Shown here one piece after another: positions 26,886 through 35,800 of a stretch of DNA of 64,000 nt. How positions within the stretch are numbered: the first letter of the stretch is position 1; the number at the start of each line of letters is the position of its first letter. Origin of the DNA: Actinopolymorpha pittospori (GTDB lineage Bacteria; Actinomycetota; Actinomycetes; Propionibacteriales; Actinopolymorphaceae); NCBI RefSeq assembly GCF_014873875.1, contig NZ_JADBEM010000001.1, positions 7,688,001-7,752,000 on the forward strand, read 5' to 3'. The notes below the pieces were generated by a model. It worked only from the letters and a program-made list of their open reading frames with translations, was not told where the DNA came from and did not search any database. The translations under genes and the position numbers were made by a program.

Positions 26886-27974
26886 CTACTCCCCCGTACC
26901 TGAGGCGGCGAACGCGTCCGCCATCGTCTGCAAGGTCGCGATCCGGTCGTCGGTCGTGGTGCCGAAGGGCAGCACGGCCAGGGTGGTGACACCCGCGTCG
27001 GCATAGGCACGGATCCGCTCCGCGATCCGGTCGGCCGGACCGAGCAGCGACGTGGTGTCGACGAAGTCGAGGGGTACGGCGGCGGCCGCGTCGCGGTGCT
27101 GGCGGGCGAGGTAGAGGTCCTGCACCCGGGCCGCCTCCTCGGCGTACCCCATCCGCACCGCGAGGGCGTTGTAGAAGTTCATCCGCCGGCTGCCCATGCC
27201 GCCGAGGTAGAGAGCGGCGAAGCCACGCACCTGGTCCGCACACGCCTCGACGTCCGGTCCGACGACGACAGGCGCGCTGGCCACGACGTCGAAGCCGGTG
27301 AGGTCCGCGGACCCCGCGGCTCCCCCGGCTCCCCCGGCTCCCCCGGCTCTGGCACGCTCGCGCCCCTTTCGCAGGTGGGCGAGGGTGTCGGGCAGGAACT
27401 CCGGCGCCACGAAGACGCCCAGCCAGCCGTCGGCGATCTCACCGGTCAGCTCGAGGTTGCGCGGCCCCACGGCGGCGAGGTAGACGGGCAGGTCGGCACG
27501 GGGCGGTCGGGCGGCGAGCCGGAGCGCCTTGCCGGGTCCGTCGGGCAGCGGCAGCGTGTAGTGCTCGCCCGCGAACTCGAGCCGCTCCCGGCGCAGCACC
27601 GTCCGCACGATCTGGACGTACTCGCGGGTGCGGCCGAGCGGGTGGTCGAAGGGTGCGCCATACCACCCTTCGGAGACCTGTGGACCGGACACGCCGAGAC
27701 CGAGCCGGAAGCGACCACCGGACAGGGCGTCCAGCGACGCGGCGGTCATCGCGGTCATCGCGGGCGCCCGGGCGGGGATCTGCATGATGGCCGAGCCGAC
27801 GTCCATCCGGCTGGTCCGCGCGGCCACGGTCGCGAGGAGCGTGGGCGCGTCCAGGCCGTAGGCCTCCGGCACCCAGCACACGGAGTAACCGAGCCGCTCG
27901 GCCTCCTCGGCGAGAGCGATGGTGCCCGCGAGATCGCCGGCGTCCCAGGCACTGAGAGTGAGTCCCAGTCGCAC
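26886..27974 (-). CDS. LLM class F420-dependent oxidoreductase
   Basis: Luciferase-like monooxygenase family protein, 362 aa, probably using coenzyme F420. The N-terminus MRLGLTLSAWDAGD, the EAYGLDAPT segment, RFRLGLGVSGPQVSEGWYG and the C-terminal FGTTTDDRIATLQTMADAF match F420 oxidoreductases. It is interrupted by a Gly/Ala repeat near residues 210-222 (RAGGAGGAGGAAGSA). This stretch is coded by a 9-bp tandem repeat and lies in a surface loop between conserved parts. It leads the minus-strand pair with uppP and is divergent from the aldo/keto reductase. The substrate is unknown. Confidence 0.9.
   Translation of the reverse strand: MRLGLTLSAWDAGDLAGTIALAEEAERLGYSVCWVPEAYGLDAPTLLATVAARTSRMDVGSAIMQIPARAPAMTAMTAASLDALSGGRFRLGLGVSGPQVSEGWYGAPFDHPLGRTREYVQIVRTVLRRERLEFAGEHYTLPLPDGPGKALRLAARPPRADLPVYLAAVGPRNLELTGEIADGWLGVFVAPEFLPDTLAHLRKGRERARAGGAGGAGGAAGSADLTGFDVVASAPVVVGPDVEACADQVRGFAALYLGGMGSRRMNFYNALAVRMGYAEEAARVQDLYLARQHRDAAAAVPLDFVDTTSLLGPADRIAERIRAYADAGVTTLAVLPFGTTTDDRIATLQTMADAFAASGTGE
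27318..27350. repeat. 9-bp tandem repeat inside the LLM oxidoreductase gene
   Basis: The unit GGCTCCCCC occurs three times in a row (27318-27344) with a partial fourth. Because the unit is 9 bp, changes in copy number keep the frame and only lengthen a Gly-Gly-Ala loop. Confidence 0.85.
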
Positions 27975-28197
27975 GCGGCACCGCCCTTCCCGTCCGGCTG
28001 CTGACTGGTCCGCCGCCGCCGGAATCGGACCGACGGCCGTGCGAGCTTACTGGCCCGGGCCGGGGCGACACGCGGCAGGCGGGCGCGCTTCGACTAGGGT
28101 GTGGCCCGAAGTGTGGCGCCGGTGCAGGCCATCAGGGTCGGTCACCGGTTGGGACGGCGGCGGAGGCTCGTCCTCGGGGGAAGGATGGAAACCGTCG

Positions 28198-29169
28198 ATG
28201 GAGCAGCGCCACCTCGGTCGAACCGGCCTGAAGGTCTCCCGACTGGCGCTCGGCACCATGACGTGGGGACGCGACACCGACGAACATGAGGCCCGTGACC
28301 AGCTGACCGCGTTCGTCGAGGCGGGTGGAACTCTCGTCGACACCGCCGCGGGCTACGCCGACGGCGACAGTGAGCGGGTGCTCGGCCGGTTGCTCGGCAA
28401 AGTCGTCCGCCGCGACGAACTCGTACTCGCCACCAAGGCCGGCGTCTCCCGGCATACCGGCCAGCGTGTCGTCGACGTCTCCCGGCGCACCCTCCTCGCG
28501 GAGCTGGACGCGTCCCTGCGACGTCTCGACGTCGACGCGATCGACCTGTGGCAGGTGCACACCTGGAGCGCCACGGTCCCCTTCGAGGAGACACTGTCCG
28601 CCCTCGACTTCGCGGTCACGAGTGGACGGGCGAGGTACGTCGGAGTCTCCAACTACACCAGCTGGCAGACCGCGATGGCGGCCACCCACCAGCGTGCCTG
28701 GCCAGGCCGGGCACCGGTCGCCTCCACCCAGGTGGAGTACTCCCTCCTGCAACGCGGCGTGGAGCGCGAGGTCCTGCCCGCCGCGGAGATGCTCGGTCTC
28801 GGCGTACTCCCCTGGTCTCCCCTCGGCCGGGGTGTGCTCACCGGCAAGTACCGTTTCGGCACACCCGCCGACTCCCGCGCCGCCTCCCCCCATTTCGAAC
28901 GCTTCGTCGGCATCTATCTCGACAAGCGCAGCCAGCGGATCGTCGACGCCGTCTGCCGCGCCGCGGACGGACTCGGGTTGGCACCGCTGGAGGTCGCGCT
29001 GGCGTGGGTCCGCGACCGCCCTGGTGTGACCGCGCCGGTCGTCGGCGCCCGGACCTCGGCGCAGCTTCGTGGTTCGCTGACCGTCGAGGACGTCGAACTG
29101 CCACCGGAGATCACCCTCGCGCTGGACGACGTCTCCGCGCCGCCCCTCGGCCATCCCGAACAGGACTGA
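28198..29169 (+). CDS. Aldo/keto reductase
   Basis: NADPH-dependent aldo/keto reductase of 323 aa. The N-terminus MEQRHLGRTGLKVSRLALGT is typical. Catalytic residues fit the family: Asp and Tyr in VDTAAGYADGDSE, Lys in LATKAGV, His in QVHTWS, with the cofactor loop VGARTSAQLRGSL near the C-terminus. ATG 28198 has a GGGGGAAGGA ribosome site. It lies between the divergent LLM gene and the DUF5703 gene on the same strand, 77 bp downstream. Substrate unknown. Confidence 0.93.
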   Translation: MEQRHLGRTGLKVSRLALGTMTWGRDTDEHEARDQLTAFVEAGGTLVDTAAGYADGDSERVLGRLLGKVVRRDELVLATKAGVSRHTGQRVVDVSRRTLLAELDASLRRLDVDAIDLWQVHTWSATVPFEETLSALDFAVTSGRARYVGVSNYTSWQTAMAATHQRAWPGRAPVASTQVEYSLLQRGVEREVLPAAEMLGLGVLPWSPLGRGVLTGKYRFGTPADSRAASPHFERFVGIYLDKRSQRIVDAVCRAADGLGLAPLEVALAWVRDRPGVTAPVVGARTSAQLRGSLTVEDVELPPEITLALDDVSAPPLGHPEQD

Positions 29170-29246
29170 GACGGGTTCGGCACCGACGCCAGTTCGGCGC
29201 CGCGGACCGCGTCCCCTTCGGGGGTGGGCCATGTCACCATGGACTG

Positions 29247-29456
29247 ATGGCGGAGTACGAAACCCACCAGGTGCAGCTGTCGCGCACCCTGTCCCGCAGG
29301 GTGGTGCGGCAGTTCCTTGTCGAGCGCGCCGAGTACGGCGGCTGGGAACTCTCACGGGTACGCGTCTACCCCGACGGCCGGCGTACGGTCACGCTCCGAC
29401 GCCGGATCATCCGGGTCACGCGGACCGGTCCCGTGCCGGGAGGTCTCCCGCTCTGA
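29247..29456 (+). CDS. DUF5703 family protein
   Basis: Small basic protein of 69 aa matching the DUF5703 family of actinobacteria: MAEYETHQVQLSR, then VERAEYGGWELSRVRVYPDG and RTVTLRRRIIRV. The pattern of alternating charged and hydrophobic strands suggests a compact beta-rich fold. No function is known. It is followed by a strong hairpin terminator and the convergent M20 gene. Confidence 0.85.
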   Translation: MAEYETHQVQLSRTLSRRVVRQFLVERAEYGGWELSRVRVYPDGRRTVTLRRRIIRVTRTGPVPGGLPL

Positions 29457-29527
29457 CGCCGCACCAGCGACCCGCAGCCCCGTGGTTCGCGACAGCCAGC
29501 GGATCATGCGACACCAGTCCCGAGACA

Positions 29528-29586
29528 CCAGTCCTTCGGGTCAGGGCCGGCGACCGTACATCGTCGGCGCTGACCCGAAGGAGTGG
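29528..29586. terminator. Bidirectional hairpin between convergent DUF5703 and M20 genes
   Basis: TCCTTCGGGTCAG at 29532-29544 pairs perfectly with CTGACCCGAAGGA at 29570-29582; with one mismatch the stem extends to 17 bp (29528-29586). The 25-nt loop can itself fold (GCCGGCGA with TCGTCGGC). The place between two converging genes supports a terminator role. Confidence 0.8.
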
Positions 29587-29595
29587 TCGAAGCTC

Positions 29596-30954
29596 TCAGG
29601 CCTGGTCGAGGAAGTGGTCGAGCACCCGCGCGCCGAACTTCAGGGACTCCGTGGGGACCCGTTCGTCGATCCCGTGGAACATCCCCACGAAGTCGAGGTC
29701 TGGTGGCAGCCGCAGGGGCGCGAACCCGAAGCACGTGATGCCGAGCCTGTCCCAGGCCTTGGCGTCGGTGCCACCGAACATGAGGTAGGGCACCGCCCGG
29801 GCGCCCGGGTCCTCGGCCACCAGTGAGGACTTCATCGCCTCGACCAGTGCTCCGGCGAACTCCGTCTCCGGCGCCGCGTCGAAGTTGATCATCTCGCGGG
29901 TGATCTTGTCGCCGATCAGCTCGTCGATGGTGGCGAGGAACTCCTCCTCTCCACCTGGGACGAACCGCCCGTCGACCGCCGCGGTCGCCTCACCGGGGAT
30001 GACGTTGACCTTGTAGCCCGCGTCGAGCATCGTCGGGTTGGCGGTATTGCGCAGCGTCGCACCGATCATCCGGGCGATCGTGCCGAGCCGGGCGAGGTTC
30101 TGCTCGATGTCGCCGGCGTTCGGGTCGAGGTCGACCCCGAGCGCCTCCGACGCCTCGTCGAGGAACGCCTGGACGCTCGGGGTGATGCGAAGCGGCCACT
30201 CGTGACGACCGATCCGGGACACCGCCTCGGCGAGCTCGGTCACGGCGTTGTCGGGGTTGCGCAGCGAGCCGTGGCCGGCGGTTCCCTTGGCCTTCAGACG
30301 CATCCAGGCCATGCCGCGCTCGGCGGTCTGGACGAGATAGAGCCGCAGGTCGTCGCGAACCGTGACGGAGTATCCGCCGACCTCGCCGATCGCCTCGGTG
30401 CAGCCCTCCAGCACCTCAGGGTGCTTCTCGACCAGCCAGTGAGCGCCCTTGCGGCCGCCCGCCTCCTCGTCGGCGGTGAACACCAGCACCACCGGGCGGC
30501 GCGGCGGCCGACCGCCCCGGGCACGTGCCCGCAGGACGGAAAGGACCATCGCGTCGAAGTCCTTCATGTCGACCGCGCCACGTCCCCAGACACAGCCGTC
30601 CTTGATCTCGCCACCGAAGGGGTCGACGCTCCAGTCGGCGGCGACCGCGGGCACGACATCGAGGTGGCCGTGCACGAGCAACGGCGGTGCGGAGGGGTCG
30701 GCGCCCTCCCAGCGGGCCACGACGCTGGTCCGCTGTGGCTCCGACTCGTAGAGCTGCGGCTCCAGGCCCGCCTCGGCCAGCAGCTGGGCGACGTATTCGG
30801 CGGCCCCGCGTTCGCCGGGGCCCTGCGCGTCGCCGTAGTTGGAGGTGTCGATCCGGATCAGGTCGCGACAGATCTCGACGACTTCGGCGTCCGGGCTGGT
30901 CCGGTCGGCGGCGGCTTCGGAGGCTTCGTTCCGCCGGGAGGTGGCGTCGCTCAT
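29596..30954 (-). CDS. M20/M25/M40 family metallopeptidase (dipeptidase-like)
   Basis: Di-zinc peptidase or deacylase of the M20 family, 452 aa, cytoplasmic. Metal and catalytic residues: His in LLVHGHLDVV, Asp in GRGAVDMKDF (bridging), catalytic Glu in FTADEEAGG, ligand in IGEVGGYS, and the C-terminal His in MFHGIDERVP. The dimerisation lid is marked by KGTAGHGSLRNPDNA. The 17-residue N-terminus is low-complexity, so the start could be a little further in. The substrate cannot be assigned. Confidence 0.94.
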   Translation of the reverse strand: MSDATSRRNEASEAAADRTSPDAEVVEICRDLIRIDTSNYGDAQGPGERGAAEYVAQLLAEAGLEPQLYESEPQRTSVVARWEGADPSAPPLLVHGHLDVVPAVAADWSVDPFGGEIKDGCVWGRGAVDMKDFDAMVLSVLRARARGGRPPRRPVVLVFTADEEAGGRKGAHWLVEKHPEVLEGCTEAIGEVGGYSVTVRDDLRLYLVQTAERGMAWMRLKAKGTAGHGSLRNPDNAVTELAEAVSRIGRHEWPLRITPSVQAFLDEASEALGVDLDPNAGDIEQNLARLGTIARMIGATLRNTANPTMLDAGYKVNVIPGEATAAVDGRFVPGGEEEFLATIDELIGDKITREMINFDAAPETEFAGALVEAMKSSLVAEDPGARAVPYLMFGGTDAKAWDRLGITCFGFAPLRLPPDLDFVGMFHGIDERVPTESLKFGARVLDHFLDQA

Positions 30955-31066
30955 TCCCTTATCCTGCCGGTTACGTGCCCGTTTTGCTCGAAGGGTGGTC
31001 CGGGACGACCACCCCCGGCCGGTTTGCTACAGTGAGCGCCGCGCACAACGGCAACGACGTGTGCAC

Positions 31067-31150
31067 GTCCGGGTGGCGGAATAGGTAGACGCGCTAGCTT
31101 GAGGTGCTAGTGCCCGCAAGGGCTTGGGGGTTCGAGTCCCCCCTCGGACA
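31067..31150 (+). tRNA. tRNA-Leu (anticodon GAG)
   Basis: An 84-nt type II tRNA. The acceptor stem GTCCGGG (31067-31073) pairs with CTCGGAC (31143-31149) with one G-U. The anticodon arm is CTAGC-TTGAGGT-GCTAG, giving anticodon GAG, which reads CTC/CTT leucine codons. A long variable arm (TGCCCGCAAGGGC-type) and a T arm containing GGTTCGAGTCC are present. CCA is not encoded. Confidence 0.95.
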
Positions 31151-31162
31151 CACGGTTCACTG

Positions 31163-31194
31163 AACGGCGAGGGCCATCTCCGGCTCTCGCCGTT
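31163..31194 (+). terminator. Hairpin after tRNA-Leu
   Basis: AACGGCGAG (31163-31171) pairs with CTCGCCGTT (31186-31194), 12 bp past the tRNA end, followed by GTCGTTTCC. Consistent with a tRNA terminator. Confidence 0.7.
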
Positions 31195-31515
31195 GTCGTT
31201 TCCACAGGCGCTCGACCGCGGTTGCCGGGCGCCGGTCCCCGCCGGATCCAGCCCCTGTCGGCTGCCCCCTGTTTCGGGACGAAGCGGTCGAAACGCTCCG
31301 GGGCTGGTCGCCGGGAGTCCTCGCGGCCAGGCGGTGGCCGCTGGCCGTCGCGGCCGCTGTTCGCACCGTGCCATCGCGTCCGCGCGTCGCCGTCGGATCG
31401 GCCGGGACGTACGCCGGAGCTGACTAAGGTACGTACTCTCCCCAGACGTGGCGGGAGCGCGGCTTGCCAGATCTCCGGGTCGTCACCGTCAGGCAGACGC
31501 ACGAGAGGAACTCAC
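31195..31515. other. Intergenic region upstream of the enolase-like gene
   Basis: About 320 bp after the tRNA terminator without a convincing gene. It should hold the promoter of the enolase-like gene. The part near 31405-31445 is less G+C-rich (GCTGACTAAGGTACGTACTCT), a plausible promoter or transcript start, but I cannot name -35 and -10 boxes with confidence. Confidence 0.4.
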
Positions 31516-32859
31516 GTGAGAGAACGCCCGACGACGGCGATCACCAATGTCGTGGCCTGGGAGGCCCTCGACTCCCGTGGACGGCCGACGGTGGCCTGTC
31601 GTGTCCAACTCAGTGGCGGTGCGGTCGGACGTGCCGTGGTGCCCTCCGGCGCCTCCACCGGTGCACACGAGGCGGTCGAACGCCGGGACGGCGGCGCACG
31701 CTACGACGGATGGGGCGTCCGCGACGCGGTCGCCGCGGTCGTCAACGAACTCGGGCCCGCGGTGTCGGGCCTGGACGCCACCAACCGGGCCCGGGTCGAC
31801 GCCCGGCTCGAGGACGTCGACGGTACGCCCGATCTCGCGCGCACCGGCGCCAACGCCGTCCTCGCGGTCTCCCTCGCCGCCGCCCTCGCCGGTGCGGAGG
31901 CACTCGGCCGGCCCCTGTGGCAGGCCCTCGCCGACAGCGACGGGACCGCTGCTACCAGCCCGACGCCGCTGCTCCCCATGCCGATGGTCAACATCTTCTC
32001 CGGTGGCGCGCACGCCGCCGGGGCCATCGACATCCAGGACGTCCTCGCCGTTCCCCTCGGCGCGCGAAGCTTCGCCCACGCGCTGGAGCTCGTCGCCCGG
32101 GTCCGCGCCGCGACGGCCCGCCTGCTGGAGCAGCGACACGGGTGCTCCGCGCTGGTCGCCGACGAGGGCGGCCTGTCCGCGCCCCTTCCCAGCAACGAGG
32201 CCGCGGTGGCCCTGGTCACCGAAGGCATCGAGGTCGCGGGTCTCCGTCCCGGTGTCGACGTGTCGGTGGCCGTCGACCTGGCGGCCAGCCAGTTCGGCAC
32301 CGCCGAGGGCCGGTACGACCTGCGGTCCGAGGACCGGGTCCTCGACCGGGACGCCTGGCTCGAGGAACTGCGCCGGTGGTGTGAGCGCTACCCGATCGCC
32401 TCGTTGGAGGACGTCCTGCACGAGGACGACTGGGACGGCTGGACGGCGGCCTCGGCGATCCTGCCCGCCGCGTGTCAACTCCTCGGCGACGACCTGTTCG
32501 CCACCGACCGCCACCGGGTCGGCGAGGGCATCCAGCGGCGGGCCGCGAACGCGGTCCTGGTCAAGCCCAACCAGGCCGGCACGCTCACTCGGGCCGAACG
32601 AGTGGTGCGGGTGGCGCATCGGGCGGGCCTCGCGACCGTGGTGAGCGCCCGTTCCGGCGACACCGAGGACACCTGGCTCGCCGATCTCGCGGTCGGCTGG
32701 CGGGCCGGTCAGATCAAGGTCGGTTCGACGATGCGCTCCGAGCGCACCGCCAAGTGGAACCGCCTCCTCGAACTCCAGCACGACTTCGGCTCCCAGGCCG
32801 TGCTCGCGGGACCCGAGGTGCTTGGCCGGACCCGGCCGGTGCGCGCGTCACAGCGGTAG
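31516..32859 (+). CDS. Enolase-like protein (divergent phosphopyruvate hydratase paralogue)
   Basis: Enolase superfamily protein of 447 aa, full length. Metal ligands Asp254, Glu298 and Asp325, catalytic Lys350, substrate Lys401, Glu217 and His166 are all present in the expected motifs (SLEDV, GDDLF, VLVKPNQ, GQIKVGS, ADEGG). Two usual active-site positions differ: the Glu in DIQE is Asp175, and the loop SHRSGETED reads SARSGDTED, so a conserved His is Ala378. GTG 31516 follows AGAGGAA. Its 3' end overlaps the convergent P-type ATPase gene by 12 bp. It may be an altered-activity paralogue; I would not assume it is the glycolytic enolase. Confidence 0.85.
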   Translation: MRERPTTAITNVVAWEALDSRGRPTVACRVQLSGGAVGRAVVPSGASTGAHEAVERRDGGARYDGWGVRDAVAAVVNELGPAVSGLDATNRARVDARLEDVDGTPDLARTGANAVLAVSLAAALAGAEALGRPLWQALADSDGTAATSPTPLLPMPMVNIFSGGAHAAGAIDIQDVLAVPLGARSFAHALELVARVRAATARLLEQRHGCSALVADEGGLSAPLPSNEAAVALVTEGIEVAGLRPGVDVSVAVDLAASQFGTAEGRYDLRSEDRVLDRDAWLEELRRWCERYPIASLEDVLHEDDWDGWTAASAILPAACQLLGDDLFATDRHRVGEGIQRRAANAVLVKPNQAGTLTRAERVVRVAHRAGLATVVSARSGDTEDTWLADLAVGWRAGQIKVGSTMRSERTAKWNRLLELQHDFGSQAVLAGPEVLGRTRPVRASQR

Positions 32860-35800
32860 CCCCAGACCTCCGGCGCGCGCACCGAGCGCGCGAACTCCGC
32901 GGACCAGCTCACCCGCCCTGGGCAGCGCGACCGACGCCGCCGTTCCCGCGGCCGCCGCGGTCAGCGCGGTGCCCCAACCGACCGGGCCGAGCGGCCGGCA
33001 GCCGAAGAACTGGCTCAGGCCGGGAACCTGTACGACGGTGCCCAACGCCAACCCGGACGCCGCACTCGCACCGACGACCAACGGACTCCGCCAGCCGGCC
33101 ACCACCGTCTGGCCGAGCTGCGCACCGACCAGCGCGACCAGGGCGACGGTGCTCGCCCGCTCCGGCGTACCCGTCATACGTCCGACGACCCACGCGCCCG
33201 TGGCGGACGCGGCCGTCGCACCGGCGCGGACCAGCACGTCCCGGGTCAGGGAGACGCCGAGGGAGGCGTCGGGCCCCTCGTGCAGCAGATCCTCCGGTGT
33301 CACGCGCGCCGGCGGCCGGATCGCGAGGGCCATCGCCGGCAGGATGTCGGTGAAGAGGTTGACCAGCAGCAGTTGACGCGCGTTCAGGGGCGAGCCGCCC
33401 GGCGAGAGGAGTCCCGCCCCCAGCGTGAAGACGATCTCGCCCAGGTTTCCACCGACCAGCAGCGCCACCGCGTCGCGTACGGACGCCCACATCGCGCGTC
33501 CCTCGACCATGGCGTCGGTGATCGTCTCCAGCCGGTCGTCGGTCACCACCAGGTCGGATGCTTCGCGGGCGGCGTTCGTCCCGTGCCTGCCGAGCGCCAC
33601 ACCGACGTCCGCCACCCGGATCGCCGGTGCGTCGTTCGTGCCGTCACCGACCATCGCGACCGTACGGCCGGTCTCCTGGTAGCCCTGGACGACCCGCACC
33701 TTCTGGGCGGGTGTGACCCGGGCGAGGACGGAGACACCGGGGAGGGCGGCGCTGAGCGCGGCGTCGTCCATCTCGTCCATCTCCGCACCGGTCAGCACCC
33801 GCTGCCCGTCGAGGATCCCGAGTTCGTCGGCGATCGACTGGGCTGTCGTCGGGTGGTCACCGGTGAGCATCACCACCTCGACCCCGGCCCGGCGCAGCGT
33901 CGAGACCGCCTGCGCGGAGGTGGGCCGCACCTCGTCGGCGAAGGCCAGCAGCCCGAGGAACTCCAGCCGCTCCACCCGGTCCTCGGTCAGGTCCTGTCGG
34001 CTCGACGCCCCTCGCTCGGCGACGGCGAGAACGCGGTAGCCCTGCCCGGCCAGTCGCTGGATCTCGGTCTCCACCTTCGCGCGGTCCGGCTCGTCCAGTG
34101 TCTGGACGTCGTTGCCGCGCCGCCAGCCGATGCACTTCGGCAGCACGATCTCCGGCGCGCCCTTCACCACGAGCCGCTGCCCGTTCGAGGTCCGGCCAAG
34201 GGCCGCGTGGTAACCCCGACCGGACTCGAAGGGAACGTCGTCGACGAGCGCCCAGTCCGGTGCGCCGGTGGAGGAACGGACGCCGACCCGCTCCGCAGCG
34301 GCCACCACCGCCCGGTCGGTCGGGTGTGGCGGCACCTCACCGGCGACGTGCTCCGGACTGGCGCGCAGGCCGGCCGCGAGGACGGAGGCGCACGTCTCGC
34401 TCAACCGGTCCGTCGGCTCGTTGAACATCCCGTCGGAGATCCGCTTGAGATGAATGCTGCCCTCGGTGAGGGTGCCGGTCTTGTCGATCAGCAGCGTCGT
34501 CACCCGGCCGATGGTCTCCACCGTCGGCGGGTGGCGGACCAGTGCGTTCCGGTTGGACAGGCGGCGCGCCGAGGCCAGCTGGGCGACCGTCGCGACCACC
34601 GGCAACCCTTCCGGAACCGCGGCCACGGCGAGGCTCACCGCGGGTCCGAGTGTGTCGCGCAACGGAAGGCGGCGCAGCAGGCCGGCGGCGACGAGCGCCG
34701 CGCCGCTGCCGAGCGCCACCGGGATCGTCGCCCGCACCAGGCCGCCGAGCCGGGCCTCCACACCACCGGAGGGTGTGGGCCCCACCATCGCCCTCATGCC
34801 CCGACCCGCCTCGGTCTCCGGACCGGCCGCGACGACGACCGCCGAGACGCGGCCGGCCGCGACGTCGGTCCCGTCGTACACCATGCTCGTGCGGTCGGCG
34901 ACGTGTGCGGCACCGCTCGGCTCGGCGCTCTTGCCGACCAACTGCGACTCGCCGGTGAGGCTCGACTCGTCGATCTCGAGGCCGCTCGCGTCCAGGATCC
35001 GAGCGTCGGCCGGAACGGCGTCGCCGGCCTGGAGCACGATCACGTCACCGGGCACCAGAGTGTCGGCGGTCACCTCGCCTTCGGTCCCGTCCCGGCGCAC
35101 CCGCACCCGTGCCGCGCTCACGTCGGCGAGCCTGCGGACGGCCCGCTCGGTACCGATGCGTTGGGCACCGCCGATCACGGCGTTCAACGCCATCACCGTT
35201 CCGATCAGGACGGCGTCGGACGGCGATCCGCTGGCCGCCGCCACGCCTCCCCCCGCGGCCAGCGTCGGGGTGAGCGGGTTGGCGAGCTCGTCCACGACGG
35301 CGCGGACGAACCCTGGTGCCCGCTGCCTGCCGTCGGGTGGCATCGCGGCCAGCCGGGCGCGCGCCTCGGCCGCGGTGAGACCGTCCGGGTCGCTGCGCAG
35401 GCGTTCGAGGACGGTCTCGGCCTTCTGGGCGTGCCAGTGGTTGGCGTCGGTCCGGATCGGTTCGGGGCGCCGGGCCAACGCGTGCGCGGTCCAGGCACCG
35501 GTCGCCAGCCCGGCGCCCGCGGCCAGGTTGACGCCGACCAGCGCACGTGCGGTCGATCCGCGCGGCGGGCCCATCAGCGCGAGCAGCGCCGCGGTGACCG
35601 ACCCGTACGCCGAGAGCAGGGCGCCGCGCCGCGACACGGCCTTCGCCGCGGCCGCGCCGTCGAGCAGGAAGCGCACCTCGGTGAGCTCCGGGCCACAGAG
35701 CAGATGCGCGGCCCAGGGCGTCCGTCGACCCGGCCGCAGGATGCCGATCCCGCAGTCCGCGGCGGCCAGTGCGGTGCCCGGACCCTCCGCCACGAGCGCG

